Origin: Streptomyces sp. NBC_00523
GTDB taxonomy: Bacteria; Actinomycetota; Actinomycetes; Streptomycetales; Streptomycetaceae
DNA length: 64,000 bases
Assembly (NCBI RefSeq): GCF_036346615.1
Contig: NZ_CP107836.1
Coordinates: 4,464,001 to 4,528,000 of the forward strand
Direction of reading: 5' to 3'
Positions 46,670 to 54,203 of this stretch are shown here, one piece after another (position 1 is the stretch's first letter; every line of letters begins with the position of its first letter). Under the pieces are notes generated by a model. The model was not told the DNA's origin and made no database searches. It saw only the letters and a program-made list of their open reading frames with translations. The translations under genes were made by a program, and so were the position numbers.

Positions 46670-47966
46670 GGTTGACCTCCACCTGTCCGTAGTCCACTTC
46701 CAGATCCAGGTCGACCGTGCCGCCCGGAGTGCTGCCCTCGGCCGGCGGCATGGTCCGGCGCTGGTCCTGCGTGGCGCGGATGTCCAGATCGCCCTTGCGG
46801 CGGCCGTCCACCACGACGAGCACGCCGAACCGGGTCCGCGCGTGCACCCGGACGGTGACCTCCGGCGGGACGTGCACAACGACCCGGCCCGCCCGGGCCT
46901 CCACCCGGGTCCGTACGGTCTCGCCCTTCGGCACCGTGATCCGGGTCAGGTCCAGCTCGGCCTGGCCCGAGCCGATCGCGTACAACGGCTCGACCGCGGC
47001 GACGGACGCCGGGCGCCACTCCTCGCGCACCCAGTGCGTGCCGATGTCCTTGGGCAGCGAGGCGGCGCCCACCAGCAGCCCGGACGTGATCATCGCCAGC
47101 AGCAGCGTGCCGAACCCGGTCCGCCCGATGAACGCGCTGATCAGGATCGCCAGCCCGAACACCCCGAGCGCGGCGGCGAACCCGACCTCCAGGCTCGTGC
47201 CCATCGGCTCGGACCCCCAGGTCAGCCCCGTACCGAGACCGCCCGCGAGCAGCGCGCCGAGGAACGCCGGGCCGGCGAGGGACCGAGGCCCCCGCACCTC
47301 CCGCGACCGGGGCGGCGGCGGGCGGAACGGCGCGTCCGGCGTCGCCCCGCGCGGCTCGCCGAGGACCGCCGCGTCATGCGGCCCCCACAGGTAGCCGATC
47401 GCCACCTTCCCGGTCGAGCCGTCCTTGACTATGGGGTCGCGCCACCACGACGGCCACGACAGCACCGGCGGCGCCTTCACCTCGGGCGGCGCCTCCGACG
47501 CGGCCTGCGCGGCCGCCTGGTGCAGCGGGTCCTCCGGATCGGCCCTCTTGCGCGCCTGCGTCCACATGGAGAAGCCGACGACCGCGAGCGACAGCATCGC
47601 CGAGAACGCCAGCGTGCCGCCGTTGCCCAGCATCGACAGGAAGAGACCGCAGCCGATCAGCGCGCACAGCACCGCGCTCAGCGACGCCAGCTCGACCCGG
47701 CCCGACAGCAGCCGCCGCGCCTCGTTCTCCTCCTCGCCCTCCGCAGGGATCAGCAGCCAGGCGAAGCCGTAGAAGATCAGCCCGAAACCGCCGGTCACCG
47801 ACAGCACCCCGAGCACGATCCGGAAGATCACCGGATCGACGTCGCAGTACCGGCCCATCCCGCCGCACACCCCGGCCACCACCTTGTGCCGCGGGCTGCG
47901 GTGCAGGCGCGGAGCGGGGTCCGGGGGAGGTGCGGCGCCGGGCGGCGCGTCCTGGGGAACGGTCAT
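46656..47966 (-). CDS. PspC-domain membrane protein with C-terminal toastrack (LiaF-like) domain
   Basis: The 436-residue protein starts with a PspC domain (RLHRSPRHKVVAGVCGGMGRYCDVDPVIFRIVLGVLSVTGGFGLIFYGFAWLLIP). More helices follow in the middle (ASLSAVLCALIGCGLFLSML, FLGALLAGGLGTGLTWG, ALGVFGLAILISAFIG). A beta-rich end (AELDLTRITVPKGETVRTRVEARAGRVVVHVPPEVTVRVHA ... DLDLEVDYGQVEV) matches the toastrack/LiaF C-terminal type. Such proteins sense or damp envelope stress in LiaFSR-like systems. It is divergent from the PspC-type histidine kinase gene across a 197-base region with inverted repeats. Confidence 0.9.
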   Translation of the reverse strand: MTVPQDAPPGAAPPPDPAPRLHRSPRHKVVAGVCGGMGRYCDVDPVIFRIVLGVLSVTGGFGLIFYGFAWLLIPAEGEEENEARRLLSGRVELASLSAVLCALIGCGLFLSMLGNGGTLAFSAMLSLAVVGFSMWTQARKRADPEDPLHQAAAQAASEAPPEVKAPPVLSWPSWWRDPIVKDGSTGKVAIGYLWGPHDAAVLGEPRGATPDAPFRPPPPRSREVRGPRSLAGPAFLGALLAGGLGTGLTWGSEPMGTSLEVGFAAALGVFGLAILISAFIGRTGFGTLLLAMITSGLLVGAASLPKDIGTHWVREEWRPASVAAVEPLYAIGSGQAELDLTRITVPKGETVRTRVEARAGRVVVHVPPEVTVRVHARTRFGVLVVVDGRRKGDLDIRATQDQRRTMPPAEGSTPGGTVDLDLEVDYGQVEVNRAAS

Positions 47967-48021
47967 GACTCCATGGTGACGGCCCCCGCGCCCCACCGGC
48001 ACCCGCCCCGACCCTGGCCGG

Positions 48022-48053
48022 TCCCTGATATTGCCCCGCCCGCCTCTCAGGGA
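48022..48053. promoter_or_regulatory. inverted repeat TCCCTGA-N18-TCAGGGA between the PspC genes
   Basis: TCCCTGA (48022-48028) and TCAGGGA (48047-48053) are inverted. The TCAGGG half-site recurs in the stronger repeat about 50 bp downstream. It lies 56 bases upstream of the PspC/toastrack start on the minus strand. Confidence 0.45.
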
Positions 48054-48100
48054 TGCCCGGCCCCGCCCCGGGGCCCCACCCTGCCCGCGTCCCGGCCGTC

Positions 48101-48128
48101 TCAGGGTCGAAGTGGGGGCCGACCCTGA
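48101..48128. promoter_or_regulatory. inverted repeat TCAGGGTCG-N10-CGACCCTGA before the histidine kinase gene
   Basis: Perfect 9-bp arms with a 10-base spacer lie 36 bases before the kinase ATG. The outer half-sites match the weaker repeat at 48022-48053, giving four TCAGGG half-sites in the divergent region. The likely binder is the LuxR-type regulator encoded at 49446-50150. Confidence 0.55.
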
Positions 48129-48163
48129 TGCCCTCGCCCGTACGGGCATGTGACGATCGGACC

Positions 48164-49462
48164 ATGCCAGCCGCCACCACCCGAGCCGCAAGCTCCCACG
48201 CCCCCGACCCGGAGGAGCCTCCGCTGCGCAAGCTGTACCGCAGCGCCGACGGCCGGCTCCTCGGCGGTGTGGCGCGCGGGCTCGCCGGACACCTCGGACT
48301 CCCGGTCGCCTGGCTCCGGTTCGTCTTCCTCGGCCTGTTCTTCGCGGACGGCCTCGGCGCCCTGCTCTACGCGGTGTTCTGGATCGTGGTCCCGCTCGGC
48401 GTCGGCGGTGTGGACGGGCCCAGATCCGTCTTCGAGACCGCCCCCGACGGCACCCGCCGCCTCCGCAAGCCCGACAAGGGCCAGCTCTTCGCCCTCATCG
48501 CGCTGCTCGTCGGCGCCTTCATCTTCGTCGGCAACGTCGACATGGGCAGCAAGGCCGACCGCTACATCTGGCCCAGCCTCCTCATCGGCGCCGGCTCCGT
48601 CCTGGTCTGGCGCCAGGCCGACAACGCCCGGCGCGCCCGCTGGATGGAGGTCGGCCGCCGCCGCCGGGTGCTGCAACTGGCCCGCGCCCTGGCCGGAGTC
48701 GCCCTCGTCGGCCTCGGCCTCGCCGTCTTCATGGTCGTACGCGGCTCCGCCGCCCAGCTCGGCAACGTCATCACCGCCGCCATCGCCGTGCTCACCGGCA
48801 TCGCCCTCCTCGCCGGCCCCTACCTCGTCCGCATGACCCAGGACCTCTCCGAGGAACGCCTCATGCGCATCCGGGCCCAGGAGCGCGCCGAGGTCGCCGC
48901 CCACGTCCACGACTCCGTGCTGCACACCCTCACCCTGATCCAGCGCAACGCCGACGACGCCGGCGAGGTCCGCCGGCTCGCCCGCGCCCAGGAACGCGAA
49001 CTGCGCAACTGGCTGTACAACCCCGAGGGCACCGGCAAGGACGAGGACGACGAGCCGGAAACCCTGGCCGAGGCCGTCAAACGGGCCGCCGCCGAGGTCG
49101 AGGACAAGCACGGCGTCCCGCTGGAGGTCGTCGTCGTCGGCGACTGCCCGCTGGACGAGAAGCTGGCCGCGCAGATGCAGGCCGCACGCGAGGCGATGGT
49201 CAACGCCGCCAAGTACGGTGGCGAGGGCGGCGCCGTCCAGGTCTACGCGGAGGTCGAGGGCCGCACGGTCTTCGTCTCCGTGCGCGACCGGGGCCCGGGA
49301 TTCGACCTGGACTCCGTTCCGGGGGACAGAATGGGCGTACGAGAATCGATCATCGGCCGGATGCAGCGCAACGGCGGCACGGCCCGGCTGCGTTCGGTGC
49401 CCGGCGGGGGCACCGAGGTCGAGCTTGAGATGGAGAGGACGAGCGATGAACGGGACCAGTGA
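48164..49462 (+). CDS. PspC-domain sensor histidine kinase (NarX/DesK type)
   Basis: The 432-residue kinase begins with a PspC domain (KLYRSADGRLLGGVARGLAGHLGLPVAWLRFVFLGLFFADGLGALLYAVFWIVVPLG). Further helices follow (QLFALIALLVGAFIFVG, LARALAGVALVGLGLAVFMVV, VITAAIAVLTGIALLAGPYLV). The HisKA_3 phosphoacceptor is in AAHVHDSVLHTLTLIQRNA, and the HATPase domain has REAMVNAAKYGG and RDRGPGFDLDSVPGDRMGVRESI. It is probably partner to the overlapping LuxR-type regulator. Sharing a PspC domain with the divergent protein suggests that they interact in the membrane. Confidence 0.93.
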   Translation: MPAATTRAASSHAPDPEEPPLRKLYRSADGRLLGGVARGLAGHLGLPVAWLRFVFLGLFFADGLGALLYAVFWIVVPLGVGGVDGPRSVFETAPDGTRRLRKPDKGQLFALIALLVGAFIFVGNVDMGSKADRYIWPSLLIGAGSVLVWRQADNARRARWMEVGRRRRVLQLARALAGVALVGLGLAVFMVVRGSAAQLGNVITAAIAVLTGIALLAGPYLVRMTQDLSEERLMRIRAQERAEVAAHVHDSVLHTLTLIQRNADDAGEVRRLARAQERELRNWLYNPEGTGKDEDDEPETLAEAVKRAAAEVEDKHGVPLEVVVVGDCPLDEKLAAQMQAAREAMVNAAKYGGEGGAVQVYAEVEGRTVFVSVRDRGPGFDLDSVPGDRMGVRESIIGRMQRNGGTARLRSVPGGGTEVELEMERTSDERDQ

Positions 49463-50150
49463 GGCGGCCGGGGGCCAGGAGAACCCGGAGCGCCGGGTAC
49501 GAGTCGTGCTCGTCGACGACCACCGGATGTTCCGCACCGGGGTACAGGCCGAGATCGGCCGCACCGAGGAGACCGGCGTCGAGGTCGTCGGCGAGGCGGC
49601 CGACGTCGACCAGGCGGTCACCGTCATCACGGCGACCCGCCCCGAGGTCGTCCTCCTCGACGTCCACCTCCCCGGCGGCGGCGGCGTCGAGGTGCTGCGC
49701 CGCTGCGCGCCCCTGATGGGCGCCGCCGAGAACCCGGTGCGCTTCCTCGCGCTGTCCGTGTCGGACGCCGCCGAGGACGTCATCGGCGTCATCCGGGGCG
49801 GCGCCCGGGGGTACGTCACCAAGACGATCACCGGCACCGACCTGGTCGACTCGGTCTTCCGCGTCCAGGACGGCGACGCCGTCTTCTCGCCCCGCCTGGC
49901 CGGCTTCGTTCTCGACGCCTTCGCCTCCACGGACGCGCCCCCGGTCGACGAGGACCTGGACCGGCTGACCCAGCGCGAACGCGAGGTGCTGCGCCTGATC
50001 GCCCGGGGCTACGCGTACAAGGAGATCGCCAAGCAGCTGTTCATCTCGGTGAAGACGGTCGAGTCCCACGTCTCGGCGGTGCTGCGCAAGCTCCAGCTCT
50101 CCAACCGCCACGAACTGACCCGCTGGGCGACCGCGCGACGGCTGGTCTAG
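49446..50150 (+). CDS. LuxR/NarL-type response regulator
   Basis: The 234-residue regulator has a receiver domain (RVVLVDDHRMFRTGVQAEI, phospho-Asp in VVLLDVHLPGG, YVTKTI) and a C-terminal HTH (LTQREREVLRLIARGYAYKEIAKQLFISVKTVESHVSAVLRKLQL). The ATG lies 17 bases inside the kinase gene, so the pair is translationally coupled. Its likely targets are the TCAGGG inverted repeats at 48022-48128, giving autoregulation and control of the PspC/toastrack operon. Confidence 0.95.
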   Translation: MNGTSEAAGGQENPERRVRVVLVDDHRMFRTGVQAEIGRTEETGVEVVGEAADVDQAVTVITATRPEVVLLDVHLPGGGGVEVLRRCAPLMGAAENPVRFLALSVSDAAEDVIGVIRGGARGYVTKTITGTDLVDSVFRVQDGDAVFSPRLAGFVLDAFASTDAPPVDEDLDRLTQREREVLRLIARGYAYKEIAKQLFISVKTVESHVSAVLRKLQLSNRHELTRWATARRLV

Positions 50151-50163
50151 GGACTCTCCAGGA

Positions 50164-50925
50164 TCAGGCCGGGTCGAGCGAGATGTTCAGCTTCTCGCCG
50201 ATCCTGCGGTAGCCGATCGAGGCGTAGATCCGCTCCACGTCGGCGTCGCCCGGCTCCAGCCACACCACCCGGCAGCCCCGGTCGAACGCGGTGCGCGTCA
50301 GGTGGGCGGAGAGCGCGGCGCCGATGCCCCGGCGGCGGAAGTCCGCGCCGACCGCCAGGCCCGCCAGTTCGCTGAGCCCGTCCACCGGGACCGAGCAGCC
50401 GCCCGCGCCCGCCGGCACGCCGCCCACCGTCGCGAGCGCGGCGACCCCGCCGCCGGCCACCGCGTTGCGCAGCCACCCGACCGTGCCGTCCTCGGGCTCG
50501 CCCTCCCCGCCGTAGCCCAGGTGCTGGACGAGCGCGGCGGCCGCGAACGCCGCGTCGGTGGCGGGCTCGGCCGTGACCAGGTCCGCGACCGGCTTCGGGT
50601 CCACCAGGTCGCCGGGGGCGCAGGCGAGGACGGGGGCGCGGTTCTCGACGGTGAACCCGGCGGCGAGCAGCGCCGGTTCGACGGCGGGCGCCCAGCCGGG
50701 CAGGAACTCCAGCCGGGGCATCCGGTCCCGTTCGCGGAACGCCGCTATGAGCGCGTCGAGTTCGCCGGGCGTCGGCTCCGCGTCCTGGTCCGGGATCGCG
50801 TAGTTGGCGTACTTCAGCGACCAGTTCGGGTTGTAGCGGATCACGAAGGGCCCGACCCGGACGTGGTCCGGGGAGCGCAGCGTGAGCGTACGGGCATGGG
50901 TCTGGACGTCGGCGTCCATCGGCAT
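50164..50925 (-). CDS. GNAT-family N-acetyltransferase
   Basis: The 253-residue protein has a divergent N-terminal half (RVGPFVIRYNPNWSLKYANYAIPDQDAEPTP). The C-terminal half is a clear GNAT domain: ALATVGGVPAGAGGCSVPVDGLSELAGLAVGADFRRRGIGAALSAHLTRTAFDRGCRVVWLEPGDADVERIYASIGYRRIGE. The acetyl-CoA loop is RRRGIGAA. Such proteins acetylate amines, antibiotics or protein N-termini; the substrate is unknown. It is convergent with the response regulator gene, 13 bases apart. Confidence 0.88.
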   Translation of the reverse strand: MPMDADVQTHARTLTLRSPDHVRVGPFVIRYNPNWSLKYANYAIPDQDAEPTPGELDALIAAFRERDRMPRLEFLPGWAPAVEPALLAAGFTVENRAPVLACAPGDLVDPKPVADLVTAEPATDAAFAAAALVQHLGYGGEGEPEDGTVGWLRNAVAGGGVAALATVGGVPAGAGGCSVPVDGLSELAGLAVGADFRRRGIGAALSAHLTRTAFDRGCRVVWLEPGDADVERIYASIGYRRIGEKLNISLDPA

Positions 50926-50967
50926 GTGCGGGTGTCCTTCGGGCCGTTGGCTTCGGAGGGCCGGAGC

Positions 50968-52014
50968 CTATGCCACCCGGGTCGCCCCCGCGAAGGGCAT
51001 TTCGTCGATGGGCGCGATCCGGACCGGGGCCCCGGGGCGCGGCGCGTGGATCATCCGGCCGTTCCCGATGTACAGGCCGACATGGCTGATGCCCGAGTAG
51101 AAGAACACCAGGTCCCCGGGGGCCAGCTGGGAGCGCGGCACCCGCTGCCCGGCGTTGATCTGCGTGTACGTGGTCCGGGGCAGCGAGACCCCGGCGGCGC
51201 GCCAGGCGGCCTGGGTCAGCCCGGAACAGTCGAAGGAGTTGGGCCCGGTCGCGCCCCACACGTACGGCTTGCCCAGGGAGTTGTACGCGAAGGCGACCGC
51301 CTGGGCGGCGCGCGCGTTGGGCGCGGCCACGGCGGCGCGCGGCGCGCTGCGGTCGGCGTGACCGGCCCCGCGCCCGTCCTCGGAGGCCTCGTAGGAGGCG
51401 CGCTCGGCCGGGGTGAGGCGGGCGAGCAGGCGGCGGGCCTCGGCCAGCTTGGCGCGGACGGTCGCCCGGTGCTCCTTCAGGGCGGCCTGTCGGGAGGCCA
51501 GCTCGGTGAGTTTCCCGGCCGCCTCGGCGCGTACCTGGGCGATCTCCGCGACCTGGCGGCGCACCGAGCGCACCTCGGTGGCCCGGCGCTCACCGGCCCG
51601 CTCCGCGTAGGTGGCGCGACGCAGGTACTGGTCCGGGTCGGAGGAGAGCGCCAGCTGCACGGAGGGGTCGATCCCGCCGGACCGGTACTGCGCGGCGGCG
51701 TACGCGCCGAGCACGTCGCGGGCGGTGTTGAGGCGGGCGGTCCTGCGGGCGGCCTCGTCGCGCAGGGCGTCGACCGACTTGGCGGCGGCGGTCGCCTCGG
51801 ACTTCGCGCCGTTGTACTTCTCGGTGGCGACCTCCGCCTCCCGGTACAGCCGGTCCACCTGGGCCTTGACCTGCTTCGCGGTGGGTGCGGGGTCCGCGTG
51901 CGCGGCTCCCGGCAGCACGGCGGCCGTTGCGGCTCCGGCGACGGCGAGGGTCGCCGCGGTGCGGGCCGCGGAGGCGGTGGTGAGGCGCTGCCTGGGTTTG
52001 CGATGCGCTGCCAC
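50968..52014 (-). CDS. secreted NlpC/P60 peptidoglycan hydrolase (copy 1)
   Basis: The 348-residue endopeptidase from GTG 52014 has a basic N-terminus (AAHRKPRQR), then a signal peptide ending HADPAPT. A long coiled coil (about residues 40-215) precedes the catalytic NlpC/P60 domain, with Cys in NSFDCSGLTQAAWRAAGVSLPRT, His in GISHVGLYIGNGRMIHAP and a following polar residue. It cleaves stem peptides between D-Glu and DAP; the coiled coil may be autoinhibitory or bind an FtsX-type partner. It resembles the second copy at 52736-53884 along its length. Confidence 0.92.
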   Translation of the reverse strand: MAAHRKPRQRLTTASAARTAATLAVAGAATAAVLPGAAHADPAPTAKQVKAQVDRLYREAEVATEKYNGAKSEATAAAKSVDALRDEAARRTARLNTARDVLGAYAAAQYRSGGIDPSVQLALSSDPDQYLRRATYAERAGERRATEVRSVRRQVAEIAQVRAEAAGKLTELASRQAALKEHRATVRAKLAEARRLLARLTPAERASYEASEDGRGAGHADRSAPRAAVAAPNARAAQAVAFAYNSLGKPYVWGATGPNSFDCSGLTQAAWRAAGVSLPRTTYTQINAGQRVPRSQLAPGDLVFFYSGISHVGLYIGNGRMIHAPRPGAPVRIAPIDEMPFAGATRVA

Positions 52015-52323
52015 GGGGGCGGGCGTCCTTCCGTGCGACGGCCCGACGGGGTATACCGGCGGGCTTCTCCGGTGGCCGGCGAGGACGGTCCCTGTTCCAC
52101 GGCCACCGGGAAGGGACGCTAATCCGAGGTCACGGGAAGGTGTCGTTATGACGGTTATTGCCCGCTCTTGGCGTGGCATTGTCGCAGAATGACCGCACAT
52201 GAAGCCTGAGTGACCGGGAAAAGGGCCACAGAATCAGGCAAAAAGTGCATTCATCATTCAAGCGGCCCGTAGGCCCCACCCTGCCCGGAGCCGTCCGGAG
52301 AGAGGGTTCTAGGGTGCGGAACC
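52015..52323. other. divergent gene-free region between NlpC/P60 copy 1 and a small membrane protein gene
   Basis: The outer part (52190-52260) is unusually AT-rich for this genome (GGGAAAAGGG, GGCAAAAAGTGCATTCATCATTC) and probably holds promoters for both genes. I see no c-di-AMP riboswitch here, although the other NlpC gene has one, and no ORF with support. Confidence 0.5.
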
Positions 52324-52677
52324 ATGCGCGTACTCATCGATTTCGTCGTCGCCCTGCACATCATCGGCATCGCCGCCCTGCTCGGCGGCTTCCTCGGCCA
52401 GATGAAGGCGATGAAGGCCGGCACCGCCCGGTTCGTCCCCGGCATGCTGCACGGCGCGCTGACCATGCTCGTCACCGGCGTCGCCCTCGTCGGCCTGGAC
52501 CAGGCCGACGACCACCCCGTGAACAACGTCAAGATCGGCGTCAAGCTGCTGTTCCTGGTCGTGATCCTGGGGCTCGTCTACGTCAAGCGGGACGAGGAGA
52601 AGGTCGAGAAGGGGGTCTTCGCGGCGGTCGGCGCGCTGACCCTGGCGAACATCTTCATCGCCACGCTCTGGACCTGA
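52324..52677 (+). CDS. small four-helix membrane protein
   Basis: The 117-residue, mostly hydrophobic protein has helices VLIDFVVALHIIGIAALLGGFLGQM, MLHGALTMLVTGVALVGL, IGVKLLFLVVILGLVYVKR and GVFAAVGALTLANIFIATLW, with short polar loops. The His in the first helix and conserved Gly pattern recall small haem-protein-like or DUF2269-like membrane proteins, but I cannot assign a family. It is followed by a bidirectional terminator. Function unknown. Confidence 0.82.
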   Translation: MRVLIDFVVALHIIGIAALLGGFLGQMKAMKAGTARFVPGMLHGALTMLVTGVALVGLDQADDHPVNNVKIGVKLLFLVVILGLVYVKRDEEKVEKGVFAAVGALTLANIFIATLWT

Positions 52678-52695
52678 GCGGCGGACGCGCCCCGC

Positions 52696-52729
52696 AAGAG
52701 GGGGCCGGCCCGTGCGGACCGGCCCTCTT
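52696..52729. terminator. bidirectional hairpin between convergent genes
   Basis: AAGAGGGGGCCGG pairs with CCGGCCCTCTT with a two-base bulge. It lies 19 bases after the small membrane protein gene and 7 bases beyond the stop of the NlpC/P60 gene on the other strand. Confidence 0.75.
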
Positions 52730-52735
52730 CCCCGG

Positions 52736-53884
52736 TCAGGCGGGGCGCACACTCCCGTAGATCGGCATGTAGTAGATCGACTCCTCGCGCACGTTCGCCC
52801 CGGGCTTCGGCGCGTGGATCATCATCCCGTCGCCCTTGTAGATCCCGACGTGGCTGATGTCGTCGTAGAAGAACACCAGGTCACCCGGCTGCAGATCCGC
52901 CGTGGCGACCCGCGTCCCGACGTTCACCTGGTCCCAGGTGGTGCGCGGGATGTCGACGCCCGCCGCCTTCCAGGCCGCCTGCGTCAGCCCCGAGCAGTCG
53001 TACGAGGCGGGGCCGGTCGCCCCCCAGACGTACGGCTTGCCGATCTGGGCGCGGGCGAACGCGAGGACCTTCTCCGCCTTCGTGGAGGCGCTGCTGTCGG
53101 AGCCCGTACCGGAGCCGGAGCCGGAGCCCGTCTCCGTACCGCTGCTGCCGCCCGCCTCCTTGGCCTTCTGCTCGGCCTCCTTCTTGGCGGCGGCCTGCTT
53201 CTTCGCCAGCTCCGCGGCCTTCCGCTTGGCCTCCGCCTCCTTCTTCCGCTCCAGCTCCGCCAGGCGCGCCTTCTCCTCGGCGGTCAGCTTCGACAGCAGC
53301 GTCCGGGCCTCGGTCAGCTTCGTCTGGACGTCCTGCTTGCTGGTGCGCAGCGAGGCCTGCGACTCGGTCAGCGTCTCCAGGCTCTCCACGGCCTCGGCCC
53401 GCTGCTTGGACACCTTCGCCTGCTGCGTGCGGAAGTTCGCGACCGCCTGCTGCTGGCGCTCGGCCATGCGGTCCATGAGGTGGGTCTGGTCGAAGAACGA
53501 CTGCGGGTCGTCGGCCAGGAAGAAGGTCGCGGTCGGCGCGAGGCCGCCGTTGCGGTACTGGGCGGCGGCGTAGTTCCCCAGCGTCCTGCGGGCGTCGTTC
53601 ACCTTCTCTGTGCGCTTGGCCACGTCGTCCAGGAGCGCGTCGACCTTGGACTTCTGCTGGTCCGTGGCCTCCTTGGCCTGGTTGTACTTCTGGGTCGCGT
53701 TGCCGGCCTGCCGGTAGAGGTCGTCGACCTTCTTCTGGACTTCCTCGATGCTCGGCTTCGGCGCGGGCGCGGCCATCGCGCTCTGCGAGGACAGCAGGGT
53801 CACCGATGCCAGCGCGGCCGAGGTCAGCCCGACCGCGGGGACGGTGGAACGCACCCGGGGGCGCGGTTTGCGATGCGACGCCAA
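52736..53884 (-). CDS. secreted NlpC/P60 peptidoglycan hydrolase (copy 2), c-di-AMP riboswitch controlled
   Basis: The 382-residue endopeptidase is best started at TTG 53884: GGAAGGAG lies nine bases upstream, whereas it abuts the ATG at 53893 with no spacing. The resulting N-terminus (M)ASHRKPRPR matches the other NlpC copy. A signal peptide is followed by a long coiled coil with a Lys/Ala/Glu-rich part (ARLAELERKKEAEAKRKAAELAK) and a Gly/Ser linker. The catalytic domain has Cys in ASYDCSGLTQAAWKAAGVDIPRT and His in DISHVGIYKGDGMMIHAP. A riboswitch in the 5' UTR ties its synthesis to c-di-AMP. Confidence 0.93.
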   Translation of the reverse strand: MASHRKPRPRVRSTVPAVGLTSAALASVTLLSSQSAMAAPAPKPSIEEVQKKVDDLYRQAGNATQKYNQAKEATDQQKSKVDALLDDVAKRTEKVNDARRTLGNYAAAQYRNGGLAPTATFFLADDPQSFFDQTHLMDRMAERQQQAVANFRTQQAKVSKQRAEAVESLETLTESQASLRTSKQDVQTKLTEARTLLSKLTAEEKARLAELERKKEAEAKRKAAELAKKQAAAKKEAEQKAKEAGGSSGTETGSGSGSGTGSDSSASTKAEKVLAFARAQIGKPYVWGATGPASYDCSGLTQAAWKAAGVDIPRTTWDQVNVGTRVATADLQPGDLVFFYDDISHVGIYKGDGMMIHAPKPGANVREESIYYMPIYGSVRPA

Positions 53885-53904
53885 GGCCGGCATCTCCTTC
53901 CGTG

Positions 53905-54035
53905 GACCGCCTACCGGGTTAGCTGTCGGGTTCGGGCGGAACGGAAGGCTGCCCTACGGTCCGGTGGGGAAGGACCGATTCACCCCGGTGCTGCGTGTGG
54001 GTCCCCGGTTCCGGGCGGGCCCGGATTCGGCGTGG
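53905..54035 (-). promoter_or_regulatory. ydaO-type cyclic di-AMP riboswitch
   Basis: Read on the minus strand, the region contains in order the conserved blocks CCGAATCCGG (54030-54021), GGAACCGGGGACCC (54012-53999), GGGGTGAATCGGT (53986-53974), CGTAGGGC and CCGAACCCGACAGCTAACCC (53935-53916). The last is the most diagnostic. This class controls cell-wall hydrolases in Streptomyces. CCTTCCGT within it (53948-53941) is complementary to ACGGAAGG at the ribosome binding site (53903-53896), suggesting a way to hide the site. Confidence 0.87.
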
Positions 54036-54171
54036 CGGCACGCTCGGCGTAGGTCGCCTCTGGGGGTACGGGCCGTCCGAACGTGCACGCTAGCCAACTG
54101 ACGGGGCCGCTGTGAAGGTTGGTGTGCGATATGCCCGATACATTTCCGTGACCTTTTCGGAGCGGGGCCGG

Positions 54172-54194
54172 GTGTCAGTGGAGAGCTTTAGACT
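54172..54194 (+). promoter_or_regulatory. RecA-NDp (PafBC-type) DNA-damage promoter of pcrA
   Basis: GTGTCAGTG (54172-54180), exactly 8 bases, then TAGACT (54189-54194) match the consensus TTGTCRGTG-N8-TAnnnT at all but the first position. Transcription would begin about 3 bases before the pcrA ATG, giving an almost leaderless mRNA. This motif drives LexA-independent DNA-damage induction in mycobacteria and has been noted upstream of Streptomyces repair genes. Confidence 0.75.
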
Positions 54195-54203
54195 CGGACA
54201 GCG

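Noticed and set aside
52015..52180. A second c-di-AMP riboswitch before NlpC/P60 copy 1
   Set aside because: I looked for the CCGAACCCGACAGCTAACC and GGGGTGAATC blocks and found neither; only loose similarity such as GGAACAGGGACC.
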